A stretch of DNA of 64,000 nt from NCBI RefSeq assembly GCF_022479115.1, contig NZ_CP092497.1, forward strand, positions 9,596,388 through 9,660,387. Reading direction: 5' to 3'. Made by a program: the position numbers and the translations under genes. Every line of letters begins with the position of its first letter. The first letter of the stretch is position 1. The notes under the pieces were generated by a model, which worked only from the letters and a program-made list of their open reading frames with translations, was not told the DNA's origin and searched no databases. The stretch comes from Amycolatopsis sp. EV170708-02-1 (lineage in GTDB: Bacteria > Actinomycetota > Actinomycetes > Mycobacteriales > Pseudonocardiaceae). Below, piece after piece: positions 62,499 to 64,000 of this stretch.

Positions 62499-63428
62499 AT
62501 GAAGCCCGACAGCTTGATTCCTGATCTGGCGGCAAATATCGCCAATTCAGTCAAGGCAATGATGCTCGAAATACGCCCGCGGCTTGAATACGCCGCCCTT
62601 TCAGGCAAGCGTAGTGAGCATGAAAACCTACGACACAGTGACAACTTTCTCTCAGACTTCGACCTCTGGATGCACCAACGCTACAAAGAGGAAATCGCCA
62701 AACACGTCCGTTCGTTCGTGTACGCCTCAGAGGAAGCTGATCCCGAGGTGATCGGCCCGGACCCAGACCCCGATCTGTGCGTCTTGGTTGATCCGCTGGA
62801 CACGAGCGAACTTGCCGTGCGGGGCCTGTACGGCTACACCCACATCATGGTCTACTCGCGCTCGCTTGCGCGACCGATCGTTTCGGTGATCGGAGATATC
62901 TTCCATCACATTCAGCTCTACATTGGCGCGCGAGATGCACAAGGCGTGGACCGCGCGTTCATGGTTACCGCCGACTCGACGGAATACGTTCTCGATCGAC
63001 CGTCCCAAGCCTCTCTGTCGCAAGCGTTGGTCACCAACTACCTCATGCGGCCAGACACACGGTTTGTCTCCCTTGCACAGCAAAGGGATTTTCTCGCTGC
63101 GCTCAGCGCGCCGTCCGCCGGGGACAAGAAGAAGGGGCGCATTGGCGTCGACTTCGGCTCGGTGAGCTTGTGTCATGTGGCCGCAGGGATGACCGATGCC
63201 ACCGTCGAATTTGCCAAGGGTTTCGCCATCTGGGATCTCGCACCAGGCCACTACATACTTCACGCAGCAGGCGGGGCCGTCATCGACCTGCACGGCCGAC
63301 CGATCCCTCTTGACTACGGCTTTCATTCGCTTGCCGACATTGGTGCAGCGATGGACCCGCGCCAAAAGTTCATCGCCGCCGGTAGCGCCAGCCTTGCCGA
63401 CGAGATCCTGAAATCCTTGCGCGTGTAG
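62499..63428 (+). CDS. Inositol-monophosphatase-superfamily protein, element cargo
   Basis: 309 residues. The metal sites of the FIG superfamily are readable: SEEAD (Glu78/79), LVDPLDTSELAVRG (Asp98, Asp101) for DPxDxT, and AIWDLAPGHYILHAAGG for WDxAAG. The family removes phosphate from inositol phosphates, fructose bisphosphate or 3'-phosphoadenosine phosphate. It lies 20 bp after the regulator gene, cotranscribed. Base composition is lower in GC than the chromosome. Not a core AICE gene, so cargo. Substrate unknown. Confidence 0.82.
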   Translation: MKPDSLIPDLAANIANSVKAMMLEIRPRLEYAALSGKRSEHENLRHSDNFLSDFDLWMHQRYKEEIAKHVRSFVYASEEADPEVIGPDPDPDLCVLVDPLDTSELAVRGLYGYTHIMVYSRSLARPIVSVIGDIFHHIQLYIGARDAQGVDRAFMVTADSTEYVLDRPSQASLSQALVTNYLMRPDTRFVSLAQQRDFLAALSAPSAGDKKKGRIGVDFGSVSLCHVAAGMTDATVEFAKGFAIWDLAPGHYILHAAGGAVIDLHGRPIPLDYGFHSLADIGAAMDPRQKFIAAGSASLADEILKSLRV

Positions 63429-63446
63429 CCCCTCTGTACCTCTCAC

Positions 63447-63482
63447 TTCGGCAGGCGACGGCTACATGCGTTGCCTGCCGAA
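63447..63482 (+). terminator. Terminator of the cargo operon
   Basis: TTCGGCAGGC pairs exactly with GCCTGCCGAA around 16 nt, followed by TTTGG. It starts 19 bp after the phosphatase stop. Confidence 0.75.
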
Positions 63483-63853
63483 TTTGGCTCTATGGGATCA
63501 AGGCGCCGCCGTTGGCGGCGCGCGGGTCACCACCCGTCCGGCGGGCTACGCCCAGGAGGCGACGCCGGCCTCCCGCTCCGCTCCGGCAGGCGCCGCCGGG
63601 CGAGCCCGCCGCAGGGCAGCACCCGCAGCGCGCCACCAACGACGACGGAGACCCAGGAGCAACACGGCAGGTCACCCGACCCACCCGACTGACGTGGAGT
63701 GGTCACCGGGGCTCCCTCGCCTTTCAGCGTCTAACACCGGCCCGCCCGCATCAAGGCGGGAAAGCGTGCCTTGACACGACCGAACCGGCGCTAGAGGCAG
63801 CAGGGACGAGGGGACGGGGGCAGAACAGGGACCGGCATTGGGCCAGGACACAG
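63483..63853. other. GC-rich region near the element right end
   Basis: No supported gene. GGCGCCGCCG/GGCGGCGC near 63511 is a strong hairpin. Three overlapping open frames of 64-115 codons are all low-complexity Arg/Pro/Ala and lack ribosome-binding sites. Because AICEs carry a non-coding transfer locus (clt) and a replication origin, one may be here, but I cannot point to its repeats. Confidence 0.4.
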
Positions 63854-63890
63854 CGATAGCCCCGCCTCTTGTTCTGAAGCGGGGCTATCG
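63854..63890. terminator. Strong hairpin near the element right end
   Basis: CGATAGCCCCGC pairs exactly with GCGGGGCTATCG around 13 nt, followed by TTTCCTGCTTT. It may insulate the element from chromosomal transcription. Confidence 0.75.
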
Positions 63891-63958
63891 TTTCCTGCTT
63901 TCCCACATGATCAGGTTGCTAACACCCAGCTCGAACCCGGGCATGACCGCCTGCCCGC

Positions 63959-63978
63959 CAGGCCGTCTACAGGCCGTC
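63959..63978 (+). repeat. Right copy of the CAGGCCGTC pair
   Basis: CAGGCCGTC at 63959 and 63970, the same 11-bp spacing and orientation as at 54483. 18 of 20 bases are identical. It is expected to lie a few tens of bases before attR. Confidence 0.6.
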
Positions 63979-64000
63979 AGACGACAGGACACGGCCGGAC

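Larger units (their letters stand above)
54433..64000. mobile_element. Actinomycete integrative and conjugative element (pSAM2-type), right end outside window
   Basis: Contains, from the left, integrase, excisionase, replication initiator, FtsK-like transfer ATPase, small accessory genes, Pra-like activator, and two cargo-like genes on the other strand. That is the module set of AICEs, which excise, replicate by rolling circle and move as double-stranded DNA using one ATPase. Near-identical 20-bp repeats at 54483 and 63959 suggest both ends are nearly included. It occupies a protein gene rather than a tRNA gene. Confidence 0.85.

Noticed and set aside
63466..63859. Overlapping small frames near the element right end
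   Set aside because: Low-complexity Arg/Pro/Ala in several frames at once, typical of non-coding GC-rich DNA.

Overview
The window is high-GC actinobacterial chromosome, most like Amycolatopsis or a close pseudonocardial relative. Evidence: GTG starts and probable leaderless genes, WhiB and Crp regulators, a mycoredoxin-like protein, a mycobacterium-like block of gene order, and a pSAM2-type integrated element. No ribosomal RNA gene, insertion sequence or CRISPR array was seen. There is one tRNA, for proline.

Layout. 0-3 kb: the end of a nitroreductase gene, then ask-asd, the start of the aspartate pathway. 3-9 kb: a helical-repeat protein with an M48 protease, RtcB, a lipoprotein and an MFS exporter. 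9-16 kb: stress genes (catalase, FMN reductase, Ohr/OsmC, Dps, glutamate decarboxylase). 16-20 kb: a small tautomerase, an S9 peptidase, a methyltransferase and tRNA-Pro. 20-51 kb follows, with insertions, the gene order I recall for M. tuberculosis Rv3683 down to Rv3667: metallophosphoesterase, PonA2, WhiB4, two ArsA-like ATPases, DUF4177, RidA, Nudix, MBL-fold protein, Crp, Nth, thioredoxin-like protein, CoA-type Nudix, MarP, EphE, holin-like protein, Acs. Insertions in this block include a second DnaN-like clamp with an MFS exporter, NhaA, a POT transporter, a VIT1-type transporter, a kinase/Thg1-like pair, and a DUF2848/MHS/cupin locus. 51-54.4 kb: acetyltransferase, phosphoribosyltransferase, a decayed Fic-like protein and 3-hydroxybutyrate dehydrogenase.

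At about 54.43 kb an integrative element (AICE) interrupts an MHS-family transporter gene after 29 codons and runs to the right edge. It carries integrase, excisionase, Rep, an FtsK-like transfer ATPase, a zinc-ribbon microprotein, small accessory genes and a Pra-like activator on the minus strand. A frameshifted regulator with a phosphoribosyltransferase-like domain and an inositol-monophosphatase-like protein lie on the plus strand. A near-identical 20-bp direct repeat at 54483 and 63959 suggests that the right attachment site is just beyond the window, so the element would be about 9.6 kb.

Two features stand out across the window. First, many gene ends carry long, near-perfect inverted repeats that fall into sequence families, plus a palindromic array of 21-bp units after asd. 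Second, four genes appear broken by exactly one missing G or C inside a G/C run, which points to base-calling error unless re-sequencing shows otherwise. The strongest candidates for undescribed biology are the kinase/Thg1-like pair (45.1-46.3 kb), the second clamp with its exporter (32-34.3 kb) and the element cargo pair (61.5-63.4 kb).
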